A stretch of 64,000 nucleotides of DNA from Nocardiopsis kunsanensis DSM 44524 (GTDB lineage: Bacteria > Actinomycetota > Actinomycetes > Streptosporangiales > Streptosporangiaceae), in the NCBI RefSeq assembly GCF_000340965.1, contig NZ_ANAY01000023.1, positions 1 through 64,000 of the forward strand, in the 5' to 3' direction. This document shows positions 1-7,986 of the stretch, piece after piece; positions within the stretch are counted from its first letter, which is position 1; every line of letters starts with the position of its first letter. The notes under the pieces were generated by a model. It made no database searches. It had not been told where the DNA came from and was given only the letters and a program-made list of their open reading frames with translations. The position numbers were made by a program, and so were the translations under genes.

Positions 1-65
1 GTCTCTCTCCACCCATGTTGTAACCGTGCGTGAGCAACGCTTACCCGGAAAGGCTCACTACCCCC

Positions 66-450
66 ATGACGACACCAACCGAATCAGGACCGACCGATCC
101 CGTGCCGGAAGTGCCGGAGTGGTGGATCTTCCACGGAACGGGCCAGCCCCGTCCGCACCTGACCTGCCCACCCAGTTGCCGCCCCCACCCCAGTGGCGGA
201 CCTTCGGGGCGGCCCGATCGTTGCGAACCACCCCACGACGAGACCAGCGGACGCTACCTGGGACCGGCGCGGACCCGGGGTTTCGCCATCCCCTCGGGAC
301 CGGAGCGCAAGGATCTGCTCGACAAGGTCAACGCCGCCATCCACCTGCGTCGCCCCCTGCTGTTGGTGGTCCCGTCCGGGGTCGGCAAGTCCGGCCTGGC
401 CCACCAGATCTCCCGCGAGCTGCGGCTGGGGCGTGTACTGCACCGGCCCG
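66..450 (+). pseudogene. Truncated MoxR-like AAA+ ATPase (N-terminal fragment)
   Basis: From the ATG at 66 the reading frame begins with a segment containing EWWIFHGTGQPRP, then PSGPERKDLLDKVNAAIHLRRPLL, a P-loop VPSGVGKS and SRELRLGRVL. From memory of the family, this order (WWIYRGTG block, then the DMVNAALYLRRPLL-like helix, then Walker A) is the N-terminus of the actinobacterial MoxR-type ATPases found in NTPase-based conflict and peptidase gene sets, which normally run to about 300 residues or more. Here family resemblance stops near 450, right after the helix behind the P-loop; no Walker B or sensor follows. The frame then runs into the start of the response regulator gene. The usual G in the first P-loop position is also replaced by V-P. 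I read it as a decayed 5' fragment; the exact end is a judgement. Confidence 0.5.
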
Positions 451-511
451 GCCCCGATCCCACCCGCCGACCCCCTCCGGCCTCCACCCGAGGTCGCCGG
501 TTCTGCCTACC

Positions 512-1189
512 ATGCTGCTCATGCGCATTCTCGTGGTGGAGGACGACGACCGGGTCGCACGCGGGCTGGTGACCGCACTGCGGTCGGCCTCGTTCGACGT
601 CCAGCGGGTGGCCACCGCCGAACGCGCCCTCGAGGCTCCTCCCGCCGACGTCGTCCTGCTCGACCTCGGGCTGCCCGACGCCGACGGCATCGACCTGCTG
701 CGACGGCTCCGCGACCGCCCCCGGACCGCGATCATCGCCGTCACCGCACGGGGCGAGGAAAGAGACCGGGTACGGGGACTGCGTGCCGGCGCCGACGACT
801 ACGTGGTCAAACCCTTCGGTGTGGCCGAACTCCTGGCCCGCGTCGATGCCGTCCTGCGCCGTACCCGCCCCGCCCGTGCCGAACCCGAGGAGGCCGAGCC
901 GCCGGTGCGTGTGGGCGAGGTGGTCCTGCACCCCGATTCCCGGGAGGCGACCGTGTCCGGGGAACCCGTGCGTCTGACCCGCAAGGAGTTCGACCTGCTG
1001 GCCCTGCTCGCCGGACGCTCACCCTCGGTCGTGGCCCGCGACCAGATCCTCGACCAGGTGTGGGGCACTGTCTGGGAAGCCTCCTCACGCACCCTCGACA
1101 CCCACGTCGCGTCGCTGCGCAACAAACTCGGCGGCTCGGTGCGCATCCGCACGCTGCGGGGCGTGGGCTACGTCCTCGACGGGGCCTGA
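512..1189 (+). CDS. OmpR/PhoB-family response regulator
   Basis: A 225-residue two-domain response regulator. The receiver domain (residues 4-115) shows the acidic pocket VVEDDD, the phospho-acceptor Asp at about 51 in LLDLGLPD, the conserved VTARG and the KPFG lysine near 100. The C-terminal winged helix (about 130-222) has LTRKEFDLLALLA and the RTLDTHVASLRNKL recognition segment ending RGVGYVL. ATG codons at 512 and 521 are both possible; family alignments usually begin MRILVVED, favouring 521. The next gene begins 3 bases after the stop, so regulator and sensor are one operon. Its target is not shown by the sequence. The TAXI-type binding protein and carboxylate transporter a few kilobases away are plausible, because actinobacterial TAXI proteins often sit beside such sensor pairs. 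Confidence 0.92.
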   Translation: MLLMRILVVEDDDRVARGLVTALRSASFDVQRVATAERALEAPPADVVLLDLGLPDADGIDLLRRLRDRPRTAIIAVTARGEERDRVRGLRAGADDYVVKPFGVAELLARVDAVLRRTRPARAEPEEAEPPVRVGEVVLHPDSREATVSGEPVRLTRKEFDLLALLAGRSPSVVARDQILDQVWGTVWEASSRTLDTHVASLRNKLGGSVRIRTLRGVGYVLDGA

Positions 1190-1192
1190 CCC

Positions 1193-2578
1193 GTGCTGAA
1201 GCGCCTGCTCGTCGTCCTCGTACCGTCCGCCGTGGTCCTGGTCATGGCGGTCCTGCTGCCGTTGGGCACGATGATCGCTCAGCAGCACACCCAGGACTCC
1301 TACGTCGACCGGACCGGCGACGCCGGACGGTTCGCCTCCCTGGCCCGGAGCGCTCTGGAAGCCGAACGGTTGGCCGCTCTGGACCAGGAACTCGAGCGTT
1401 ACCACGACCTGTACCGGAGCCCCGTGATCGTCGTCGCCCCCGACGGTGGGGTCGTCACCGGGTCCGAGGACACCGAGCGTCTCACCGGTCTGCTCGACTC
1501 CCTGCCCCTGGAAGGACAGGTCCGTACCGCCCTGGCCGGGGAACGGCCCCCGCCGCCGAAGACCGTGTGGCCCTGGACCGACGACCCCCTCGTCGTCGTC
1601 GAACCCGTCGGCCGCGACAGCGAGGTCGCCGGCGCCGTCGTCCTGGTCTCGCCCACCGACCGTCTCGGCTCGGAGGTGCTCGAGGCCTGGGCCTGGACCG
1701 CTCTGGTCGCGCTGATGCCGTTGGCGTTGCTCGTGGCCGCGGCGCTGCCGCTGTCCAGGTGGGTGCTGCGCCCGATCCGGCGCCTGGACGAGGCCACCGA
1801 GGCGGTCTCGGCCGGCGACCTGGAGGTGAGCGTGGACGCAGAACGCGGGCCGCCGGAGCTGCGCGAGCTCACCTACTCCTTCAACACCATGGTCTCGGTG
1901 GTCCGAGGAGCCCTCGAACGCCAGCGCGCGTTCGTCTCCGAGGCCTCGCACCAGCTGCGGAACCCGTTGGCGAGCCTGCGTCTGGCGGTGGAGAACCTCG
2001 CGCCGCACCTGCGCACCGAGGACGCCCGCGAGGCCCACGCGATCGCCGTGGACGAGGCCACCGTCATGCACCGCATGCTCAACTCGCTGCTGGCCGCGAC
2101 CCGGCTGGAGAGCATCACCGGTTCTGAGCCCGTGGACGTGCCCGAGGTCCTGGTCACCCGCGTCGAACGCTGGCGCGCCCTGGGCGGATCGCGCGGCATC
2201 GAGGTCGACACCGACGTCTCCGACGGGCTGCGCGCGCTCGCGCCCGCGGGCGGGCTCGGCAGCATCCTCGACGAGCTGGTCAGCAACGCGACCCGGCTCT
2301 CGGGCGGGACCCGGATCGTGGTGCGCGCCCGCGCGGGCGACCCCGTGCGCCTGTGGGTGCTCGACGACGGCCAGGGCCTGCCCGAGGACGAGCGCGAGCC
2401 CGCCCTGCACCGGTTCTGGCGCTCCACCCGCCACCAGAACACCGAGGGCACGGGGCTGGGCCTGGCCATCGTCGCCGACCTCGTGCGCGACAGCGGCGGC
2501 CGCCTCTCACTCACCGACGGCATCGGTGAGGGCGACCGCCCCGGCTTCGGTGTGCTCATCGAGCTCCCGCCGGCCTGA
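1193..2578 (+). CDS. Membrane sensor histidine kinase
   Basis: A 461-residue kinase starting at a GTG directly after the response regulator. A first membrane helix (about 5-27) and a second (about 167-187) bound an extracytoplasmic sensor loop of roughly 140 residues that includes YRSPVIVVAPDGGVV, a compact double-CACHE/PAS-like stretch. A HAMP linker follows (about 188-240), then the HisKA dimerisation helix with phospho-acceptor His at about 253 in SEASHQLRNPL. The HATPase domain has an N box (LDELVSNATRL), G1 (LDDGQGLP) and G2 (GTGLGLAIV). All catalytic motifs are intact. It is expected to phosphorylate the adjacent OmpR-type regulator; the ligand is unknown. Confidence 0.93.
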   Translation: MLKRLLVVLVPSAVVLVMAVLLPLGTMIAQQHTQDSYVDRTGDAGRFASLARSALEAERLAALDQELERYHDLYRSPVIVVAPDGGVVTGSEDTERLTGLLDSLPLEGQVRTALAGERPPPPKTVWPWTDDPLVVVEPVGRDSEVAGAVVLVSPTDRLGSEVLEAWAWTALVALMPLALLVAAALPLSRWVLRPIRRLDEATEAVSAGDLEVSVDAERGPPELRELTYSFNTMVSVVRGALERQRAFVSEASHQLRNPLASLRLAVENLAPHLRTEDAREAHAIAVDEATVMHRMLNSLLAATRLESITGSEPVDVPEVLVTRVERWRALGGSRGIEVDTDVSDGLRALAPAGGLGSILDELVSNATRLSGGTRIVVRARAGDPVRLWVLDDGQGLPEDEREPALHRFWRSTRHQNTEGTGLGLAIVADLVRDSGGRLSLTDGIGEGDRPGFGVLIELPPA

Positions 2579-2596
2579 GGGGGCAGACGGTCGGCT

Positions 2597-2715
2597 GTAA
2601 GAACAGAGCGCTCAACCGCGCGAAGGCTCGGCCCCAGGGCAGGTGCACGGTGCAAGGTCTCCCCGGCCATAAGAAACCCGGACGCTCAGCCACGTGAAGG
2701 GCTGGGGCTCGCCCC
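2597..2715. repeat. Imperfect direct repeat downstream of the kinase
   Basis: Two diverged copies of a roughly 40-base unit start at 2597 and 2670; both begin TAAGAA and continue with GCTCA-CC-CG-GAAGG-CT-GG. The second copy extends into the hairpin at 2686-2728. Neither has a convincing reading frame. They look like a duplicated non-coding or terminator-like unit. Confidence 0.35.
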
Positions 2716-2728
2716 TTCGTGTGGCTGA
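2686..2728. terminator. Hairpin downstream of the two-component operon
   Basis: TCAGCCAC (2686-2693) pairs with GTGGCTGA (2721-2728), and an inner GAAGGG pairs with CCCTTC, with one mismatch. It lies between the kinase and the convergent TetR gene and has no T-run, as is common for actinobacterial terminators. Confidence 0.45.
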
Positions 2729-2869
2729 ACAGGCCTCCTCAGCCCGCCTCCCTGGCCATCGCCCTCGCCGCGGCGCTCGTGCCGGCCGTGCACGCCCTGC
2801 GCCGCCCGCCGGTCGCCTGAGGGGACGGTGTGCGGGGCCGGGCGCGAGAAGAGCGCGCGTCCGGCCCCG

Positions 2870-3547
2870 CTACCTGTCGTGGCGTGCGGTGATGCCCTCC
2901 ACGATCAGGTCGAGGACCTGGTCGAAGTAGGTGTGCTCGACGGCGAGCCCGTCCGGTTCCGACACCGCGGTGTCCAGCGCCGCCTCGTGCTCGTGCGAGG
3001 CATGCGCCTTCGTGGTCTGCATGGCGACGGCCGACGTGGCCGCGCCGATGATCTGATTCGAGACCGCCCGGATCGCAACGGCCTGTTGTTCCCCGTCGCC
3101 GAGCCCGTGGAGCGCGTCGACGATCCGGCGTCCCAGGGCGACCGCGTTCGGTCCGATGAGCGGGCGGGAACCGGCGAACTCCGCGGCCCAGGCGTGAGCG
3201 GTCAGGGCCGCGTAGTAGCGGCGGGCAGTCTCCCTGAGGGCGGTGTCCCAGGGTGCGTCCGGGGCCGGGAGGTCAGCGGCGGCCTCGGCCAGGATCCCGT
3301 CCACGGCCAGGTCGACGAGGTCCTCCCGCCGCTTGACGTACCAGTACAGGCTCGTCGCGTGCACGCCGAGCTCGGTCGCGACCTTGCGCATGGTCAGTGC
3401 CCGGGCACCGTCGCGGTCGAGCAGCGCGATGGTGCCCTCGACGATGCGTTCGCGGGTGAGGGAGGGCTGGGAACGGCGGCGTTCCGTTCGGTGGAAGACG
3501 CTGTCGAACTGCTGTGCGGATCCGGGGTCGCTCATGATCGCCAGCAT
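2870..3547 (-). CDS. TetR-family repressor (TetR_C-like)
   Basis: A 225-residue regulator. The N-terminal HTH (about 28-75) reads LTRERIVEGTIALLDRDG, then LTMRKVATELGVHATSLYWYVKRREDLVDL, a close match to TetR/AcrR DNA-binding domains; the all-helical C-terminal part resembles the TetR_C tetracycline-type ligand domain. I chose the ATG at 3547 because GTAGGAG lies 5 bases upstream; an internal ATG at 3535 is the alternative. It is divergent from the CPBP protease gene, with only 49 bases between the starts, and that gap holds a perfect inverted repeat. The likely role is repression of the divergent gene and itself; the inducer is unknown. Confidence 0.88.
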   Translation of the reverse strand: MLAIMSDPGSAQQFDSVFHRTERRRSQPSLTRERIVEGTIALLDRDGARALTMRKVATELGVHATSLYWYVKRREDLVDLAVDGILAEAAADLPAPDAPWDTALRETARRYYAALTAHAWAAEFAGSRPLIGPNAVALGRRIVDALHGLGDGEQQAVAIRAVSNQIIGAATSAVAMQTTKAHASHEHEAALDTAVSEPDGLAVEHTYFDQVLDLIVEGITARHDR

Positions 3548-3574
3548 AGGAACTCCTACGTTGTATGTTGCTCT

Positions 3575-3591
3575 CCAACAGTGTATGTTGG
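3575..3591. promoter_or_regulatory. Candidate TetR operator
   Basis: CCAACA (3575-3580) and TGTTGG (3586-3591) form a perfect 6-5-6 palindrome in the 49-base gap between the divergent tetR and CPBP starts. A related TTGTATGTTG copy lies at 3561-3570. Such a site could control both genes. Confidence 0.55.
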
Positions 3592-3596
3592 TGCCC

Positions 3597-4451
3597 ATGA
3601 TCAACGATCCCTCCATCCAGCGACCGCACTCCCCCTCTCCCGCACAGACCCCCGACCCCGCGCGCACGACCGCCGTGCACCCCCACGGACTCACCGCGTT
3701 CCTCGTGATCGCCTTCGCCTTCTCCTGGACCGCCTGGTGGGCCGCGCCCCACGTGATCGCCGCGGACAGCACGATGCCGTTCGTCGTCGCCGGAGGGTTC
3801 GGTCCGATGGTCGCCGCGGTCGTGGTCACCGCCGCCACGCAGGGCTGGGCCGGTGTCCGCGCCCTGTTCCGGCGGTACTCGATCGGCCGCAGGGGCGGCC
3901 CCGTGCCGTACCTGATCGGGTCCCTCGCCCTGGTCGCGATCGCAGCCACCGCGGCCCTGCCCGTGTACACGGGGAGCGTGCAGCTCGACGAGGCCGGGCT
4001 GCGGGCGGCTCTGGTGACCGTGCCCGTGCAGTTCCTGGTCATCGCCCTGGCCGGCGGAGGCAACGAGGAGCTCGGGTGGCGGGGCTTCGCCCAGCCCCGG
4101 CTGCAGGGGGCGCTCTCCCCACTCGGCGCGAACGTGGTCCTCGGCATCATCTGGGCCGTGTGGCACGCGCCCCTGTTCGTCCTGGCGGGCACGATACAGT
4201 CGCAGATGTCCTTCCCCGCCTACACCGTGCTCTGCGTCGGTCTGACGATCGTGCTCGCCCACGTCTTCAACTCCGCACGCGGCGGTGTGCTCGCCGCGGT
4301 GCTCGTCCACGCCGGGGTCAACGTCGTCTCGGGGCTGAAGGCGGTGGTCGTGCACGACCCGGCCGGGATCACCGAGGTCGCCCTCGTCCTCCTCGCCGCC
4401 GGCGTACTCGTGCTCGCCACCCGGGGACGTCTGGGCCTGCACTCCGCCTGA
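3597..4451 (+). CDS. CPBP-family intramembrane metalloprotease (Abi-like)
   Basis: A 284-residue polytopic membrane protein of the CPBP (Rce1/Abi) family. The diagnostic motif EELGWRGF, with paired Glu and the Arg, is present near residue 155; WHAPLF follows, and a third motif, VHAGVN, supplies the last His/Asn. About seven to eight hydrophobic helices surround these. Bacterial members are thought to cleave or bind prenylated or peptide substrates in the membrane and are often linked to bacteriocin self-protection; no substrate is indicated here. ATG at 3597 is chosen; 3585 (adding four residues) is also possible, and neither has a clear SD, so a leaderless transcript is conceivable. It is probably controlled by the divergent TetR. 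Confidence 0.85.
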   Translation: MINDPSIQRPHSPSPAQTPDPARTTAVHPHGLTAFLVIAFAFSWTAWWAAPHVIAADSTMPFVVAGGFGPMVAAVVVTAATQGWAGVRALFRRYSIGRRGGPVPYLIGSLALVAIAATAALPVYTGSVQLDEAGLRAALVTVPVQFLVIALAGGGNEELGWRGFAQPRLQGALSPLGANVVLGIIWAVWHAPLFVLAGTIQSQMSFPAYTVLCVGLTIVLAHVFNSARGGVLAAVLVHAGVNVVSGLKAVVVHDPAGITEVALVLLAAGVLVLATRGRLGLHSA

Positions 4452-4468
4452 CCCACCCTTCCCACCCC

Positions 4469-4492
4469 GGGGTCCGCCGCGCGGCGGACCCC
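4469..4492. terminator. Bidirectional terminator hairpin
   Basis: A perfect 12-base GC-rich inverted repeat, GGGGTCCGCCGC and its complement, centred between the convergent CPBP and TAXI genes, whose stops lie 17 and 26 bases away. Confidence 0.7.
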
Positions 4493-4517
4493 CGACCCGT
4501 GTCCGCGCCAGGCCGGC

Positions 4518-5465
4518 TCAAGCGGGTTTGTTCCGGCGGTACCACTCGGCCGCGCCGGGGTGCAGGGGCACGACACCGGTGGAGATCCCGGTGCGCACGT
4601 TGATCTGCGCGGCCTCGGGCCGCTCCTCGGCGAGCGTGTCCGCGCCTCTGTACAGGATTCCGGTGATCCGTGCGACGAGCGGACCGGGCAGGCCGGTGCG
4701 GCACAGCAGCAGGTTGGGGACGGACATCGTGGGGCAGGCCGGCAACCCGACGTAGGTCGTGGCGGGGATGTTCGCCGGGAAGTAGGTGTCCGGGCGGAGC
4801 CCCGCCATGAGATCGGCGGTCCCGGACAGGTCGATCAACCGCACGTCGTGGTCCTCGGCCAGGCCGGCGACGGCGGGTGTGGGCAGCCCGGTCAGGGAGA
4901 ACATCGCGTCGATCTCACCGTCCGCGAGCGCACGCGCCGAGGCGGCCTGGTCCAGGCGCACGGTATCGGCTTCGATGCCGGTCTCGTCGAGGACCTGCTC
5001 GACCGTGAACTCGGTCCCGGAGTTGACCTCGCCGATCGAGACCGGCCGTCCCGACAGGTCCTCGATGGAGCGCACCGGGGCCTCACCCGGGACGACCAGG
5101 TGCACGAAGCTGTCGTAGAGGCGTCCGACCGCGCTGATGCCGCTTCCCTCCGCAACCCCGGTGGAGAGCACGGAGTCGAGGTTGGCCAGCCCCAGCTGGG
5201 CTTCCGAGCCCTTCAGCAGAACCAGGTTGTCGTGCGAGGCGCCGGTCTCGACCGAAGTGACCTCGGTGCCGTCGAGTTCGTCGTCGAGCAGCATCGCGAT
5301 CCGTGCCCCGATCTCCCGGTAGACCGCGCCGGGTGGGCCGGTGGCCACGACCAGCTCTCCGGTCCCCGGAACCGGATCACGTGTGCAGCCGCTCACCCCG
5401 ACGGCGGCGGCACCGCCGACGAGGGTCAGGAGCGCGTCACGGCGCGTCGGTCCACTCAGGTGCAT
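4518..5465 (-). CDS. TAXI-family solute-binding lipoprotein
   Basis: A 315-residue exported protein. The N-terminus carries a twin-arginine-like PTRRDALLTLVGGAA stretch and a lipobox-like VGVSGC, so the mature protein is probably lipid-anchored at Cys 27. The body matches the TAXI (TRAP-associated extracytoplasmic immunogenic) fold: VVATGPPGAVYREIGARIA, then ETGASHDNLVLLKGSEAQLGL, GEVNSGTEFTVEQVL and MFSLTGLPTPAV. TRAP TAXI proteins bind carboxylates, glutamate or related anions. No TRAP membrane subunits are nearby; the divergent gene is a DASS/SLC13 carboxylate transporter and an orphan-like sensor pair lies about 2 kb away. In actinobacteria such TAXI proteins can act as sensor accessories, which is inference here. 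Confidence 0.85.
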   Translation of the reverse strand: MHLSGPTRRDALLTLVGGAAAVGVSGCTRDPVPGTGELVVATGPPGAVYREIGARIAMLLDDELDGTEVTSVETGASHDNLVLLKGSEAQLGLANLDSVLSTGVAEGSGISAVGRLYDSFVHLVVPGEAPVRSIEDLSGRPVSIGEVNSGTEFTVEQVLDETGIEADTVRLDQAASARALADGEIDAMFSLTGLPTPAVAGLAEDHDVRLIDLSGTADLMAGLRPDTYFPANIPATTYVGLPACPTMSVPNLLLCRTGLPGPLVARITGILYRGADTLAEERPEAAQINVRTGISTGVVPLHPGAAEWYRRNKPA

Positions 5466-5686
5466 GGACGCAGCTTAGGCATGGTTTCCCGGAGAACCGG
5501 CCGGCGTGACGGAGGGCACGGAGGGTCCGGAACGGATCACCCGGGGTGGCGCAATGTCAGGGGAATCCCAAGTCTTCCCCGGTTGCGTTGCACACACCAG
5601 AACCGAGTAACCAGGATCACAGGGTCAGAAAGAGGTAACTCGAAGGAAACCGTCGGGAAACCGGCGGTTCGACTCGGGCCGCAGCA

Positions 5687-5707
5687 GGGGAGTACCGCGA
5701 ACTCCCC
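5687..5707 (+). promoter_or_regulatory. Leader hairpin before the carboxylate transporter
   Basis: GGGGAGT (5687-5693) and ACTCCCC (5701-5707) form a 7-base stem with a 7-base loop, ending about 5 bases before the AGGAGG Shine-Dalgarno of the transporter. It lies in a 258-base untranslated leader and could modulate ribosome access. No known riboswitch was recognised. Confidence 0.35.
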
Positions 5708-5723
5708 CGTGACAGGAGGCTTC

Positions 5724-7286
5724 ATGGCGACCCAGACCCGGGCCGAGGTGCCGGAGGCATCATCGTCCACCCAGGAGGGGCAGCCCAGCAACAGTGGTTG
5801 GACCCGCTCCAAGATCGTCGGGCTCGTTCTCGGCCCGCTGCTGGCCGCGACGGTGTACTTCCTGCTGCCCGAGATGCCCATGGAAATCGGGGACGGGGGG
5901 ACCGCACCTTCCGCCAACGGCTCGGCGGTCGCGGCCGTCACGGCATGGATCGCGGTCTGGTGGGCCACCGAAGCCATCCCGATCCCGGCGACCTCCCTGC
6001 TCCCACTGGTGCTCTTCCCCGTCCTCCTCGACGGCGTCGCGGTGGGTGACGTCGCCCCCTCCTACGGCTCCGACACCATCTTCCTGTTCATGGGCGGGTT
6101 CATCCTCGCCCTGGCGATGCAGAAGTGGAACCTCCACAAGCGCATCGCACTGACGATCGTGTCCAAGGTCGGTTCCAACACGGCCGGGCTGGTCGGCGGT
6201 TTCATGATCGCCACCGGCTTCATCTCGATGTGGGTCTCCAACACGGCGACCGCCGTGATGATGCTGCCCGTCGGCCTGTCGGTGATCACCGTCATCGCAC
6301 AGTTCCGCAACGGCCGCACCGACGCCAACTTCGCGACCGCCCTGATGCTCGGCATCGCCTACTCGGCCTCCATCGGCTCGGTGGCCACCCTCATCGGTAC
6401 CCCACCGAACGTGCTCATGGTGGGCTACCTCAACGATGTCCACGGCATGTCCATCGGCTTCGGCCAGTGGATGCTGGTCGGCGTCCCGCTGGCGGTCGTG
6501 TTCCTGCTCGTCGCCTGGTTCGTGCTGGTCAAGCTCTGCTTCCGCCCCGAGGTCAAGAAGGTCGAGGGCGCCCAGGAGCTGATCCGTGACGAGCTGCAGA
6601 AGATGGGCCGCATGGGGCGCGGCGAGAAGCTCGTGCTGCTCGTGTTCGCCATTGCGGCCTTCTCCTGGATCTTCGTCCCGGTGCTGGCCGACACCGAACT
6701 GATCGGCGGCGCCCTGCCGTGGCTGGCCAGTATCGAGGACGCCGTGGTGGCCATGTACGTGGCCGTGGCCCTCTTCCTCATCCCGGTGGACCGCCACACC
6801 CGCCTCCTCGACTGGGACACCGCAGTCAAGTTGCCCTGGGGCATCCTCCTGCTCTTCGGCGGGGGCCTGGCCCTCTCCGCGCAGTTCACCGAGTCCGGCC
6901 TGAGCGAGTGGATCGGCAGCCAGGTCTCCGTGCTCGCCGGTGTGCCCACCTGGGTGCTCGTCCTCGCTGTCGCGGGGCTGGTCCTGGCCCTGACCGAGCT
7001 CACCAGCAACACCGCCACCGCGGCGACGTTCCTGCCCATCCTGGGTGGTGTCGCGGTCGGGATGGAGGTCGACCTCCTCGTCCTGATCGTCCCCGCGGTG
7101 CTGGCCGCCACCATGGCCTTCATGCTTCCGGTCGCCACCCCGCCCAACGCGATCGCCTTCGGCTCCGGCTACGTCAACATCGGGCAGATGCTCAAGGGCG
7201 GGGTCTGGCTCAACCTGGTCGCACTGGCCATGATCGTGGGCACCATGTACGGCCTCGTCGGCTGGGCCCTGGGTGTGAACGTCTGA
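5724..7286 (+). CDS. DASS/SLC13-family sodium:carboxylate symporter
   Basis: A 520-residue inner-membrane transporter with about 12 hydrophobic segments. Family signatures visible are ATEAIPIPATSLLPLVLFP near residue 90, the first Na+-binding SNT motif (MWVSNTATAVMMLP) near 175, the IGTPPNVLM loop, and the second pseudo-symmetric ELTSNTATAATFLP plus ATPPNAIAFGSGY near 440-480. Both SNT motifs needed for Na+ and carboxylate binding are intact. It should import di- or tricarboxylates with Na+. The ATG at 5724 follows ACAGGAGG at good spacing. It is divergent from the TAXI binding protein, so the pair may serve one anion. In a cell with two Mrp systems, a Na+-driven importer fits the Na+ economy. 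Confidence 0.9.
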   Translation: MATQTRAEVPEASSSTQEGQPSNSGWTRSKIVGLVLGPLLAATVYFLLPEMPMEIGDGGTAPSANGSAVAAVTAWIAVWWATEAIPIPATSLLPLVLFPVLLDGVAVGDVAPSYGSDTIFLFMGGFILALAMQKWNLHKRIALTIVSKVGSNTAGLVGGFMIATGFISMWVSNTATAVMMLPVGLSVITVIAQFRNGRTDANFATALMLGIAYSASIGSVATLIGTPPNVLMVGYLNDVHGMSIGFGQWMLVGVPLAVVFLLVAWFVLVKLCFRPEVKKVEGAQELIRDELQKMGRMGRGEKLVLLVFAIAAFSWIFVPVLADTELIGGALPWLASIEDAVVAMYVAVALFLIPVDRHTRLLDWDTAVKLPWGILLLFGGGLALSAQFTESGLSEWIGSQVSVLAGVPTWVLVLAVAGLVLALTELTSNTATAATFLPILGGVAVGMEVDLLVLIVPAVLAATMAFMLPVATPPNAIAFGSGYVNIGQMLKGGVWLNLVALAMIVGTMYGLVGWALGVNV

Positions 7287-7310
7287 CCCCGGCCCCTGAC
7301 ACGCGGGTGC

Positions 7311-7341
7311 GGCGCCGCCGGACGGAGGATCCGGCGGCGCC
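7311..7341. terminator. Bidirectional terminator hairpin
   Basis: GGCGCCGCCGGA (7311-7322) and TCCGGCGGCGCC (7330-7341) form a perfect 12-base stem with a 7-base loop between the convergent transporter and first Mrp operon, whose stops lie within 25 bases on either side. Confidence 0.8.
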
Positions 7342-7354
7342 TCTCCGTGCCCTC

Positions 7355-7732
7355 TCAGGTGTCGGGCCGGGAGTAGCCCGGGTGTTCCTTCCCGGCCTGC
7401 TCGTCGAGCTCCACGACCAGGTCGTCGAAGCGGGTCTCCTCCGCCTGCGGGGCACCGGTCAGGTATCCCGCGCGGGCCATGGCCGATCCGCCCACGGCGC
7501 TCGTGGCCAACTGGATGACCAGGGCCAGGCCGACCTTGAGCGCGTTGCCCACCGACGGCTGTTGCACCAGTAGCCCGATCAGGATCAGCGCCGGGCCGAA
7601 CGCACCGGAGATCGTCACGCCGTTCAGGCGCGAGTACAGGTCCGGCAGCCGCAGCAGGCCGATCGCCCCGACCAGGAAGGCCAGGGCACCGGCGAGGATG
7701 AGCACGTCGCCGGCGATCTGGGTGGGGGTCAT
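7355..7732 (-). CDS. mrpG: Mrp antiporter subunit G (operon 1)
   Basis: A 125-residue subunit with three membrane helices (about 8-28, 38-60 and 65-88). The conserved stretch GLLRLPDLYSRLNGVTISGAFGPALIL is the MrpG/MnhG/PhaG signature. The charged 30-residue tail after GYLTG lies outside the family core. It is the last gene of the downstream six-gene Mrp operon and overlaps mrpF by 4 bases. Mrp complexes exchange cytoplasmic Na+ (or K+) for external H+ in the inner membrane; MrpG is a small essential subunit. A second copy lies at 14979-15362. Confidence 0.9.
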   Translation of the reverse strand: MTPTQIAGDVLILAGALAFLVGAIGLLRLPDLYSRLNGVTISGAFGPALILIGLLVQQPSVGNALKVGLALVIQLATSAVGGSAMARAGYLTGAPQAEETRFDDLVVELDEQAGKEHPGYSRPDT

Positions 7733-7986
7733 CTTTTCCCTCCTGCGGTCAGGCGGGCCAGGGAGATCGCGGCGAGGAAACCCACGAGGGTGCAGACCAC
7801 CACGATGTCCACCAGCAGTGCGGTTCCCAGCCGGATGCCGAGGATCGCGACCAACGCCACGAACCCGTAGAAGACCATGTCCGACCCCGAACCCCTGTCG
7901 GCCCCGCTCGGGCCGCGCAGGACCCGATAGGTCGCGATGATCATGGAGACGACCACTGCGGCCAGGGCGATGTCGATGATGCTCAT
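7729..7986 (-). CDS. mrpF: Mrp antiporter subunit F (operon 1)
   Basis: An 85-residue protein with three helices. The MrpF core YRVLRGPSGADRGSGSDM is followed by a helix with LGIRLGTALLVDIVVV, containing the conserved Asp. The ATG at 7986 overlaps the mrpE stop. MrpF lies at the cation-pathway side of the complex and is needed for antiport. The charged RGPS-ADR loop is close to that of operon 2 (15359-15616), showing common descent of the two operons. Confidence 0.9.
   Translation of the reverse strand: MSIIDIALAAVVVSMIIATYRVLRGPSGADRGSGSDMVFYGFVALVAILGIRLGTALLVDIVVVCTLVGFLAAISLARLTAGGKR

Noticed and set aside
2749-2820. Short plus-strand frame ending in a hydrophobic 20-residue tail with Arg-Pro end, resembling the last helix of an MFS exporter
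   Set aside because: Only about 24 codons remain and no upstream part is found; could equally be chance in GC-rich DNA.
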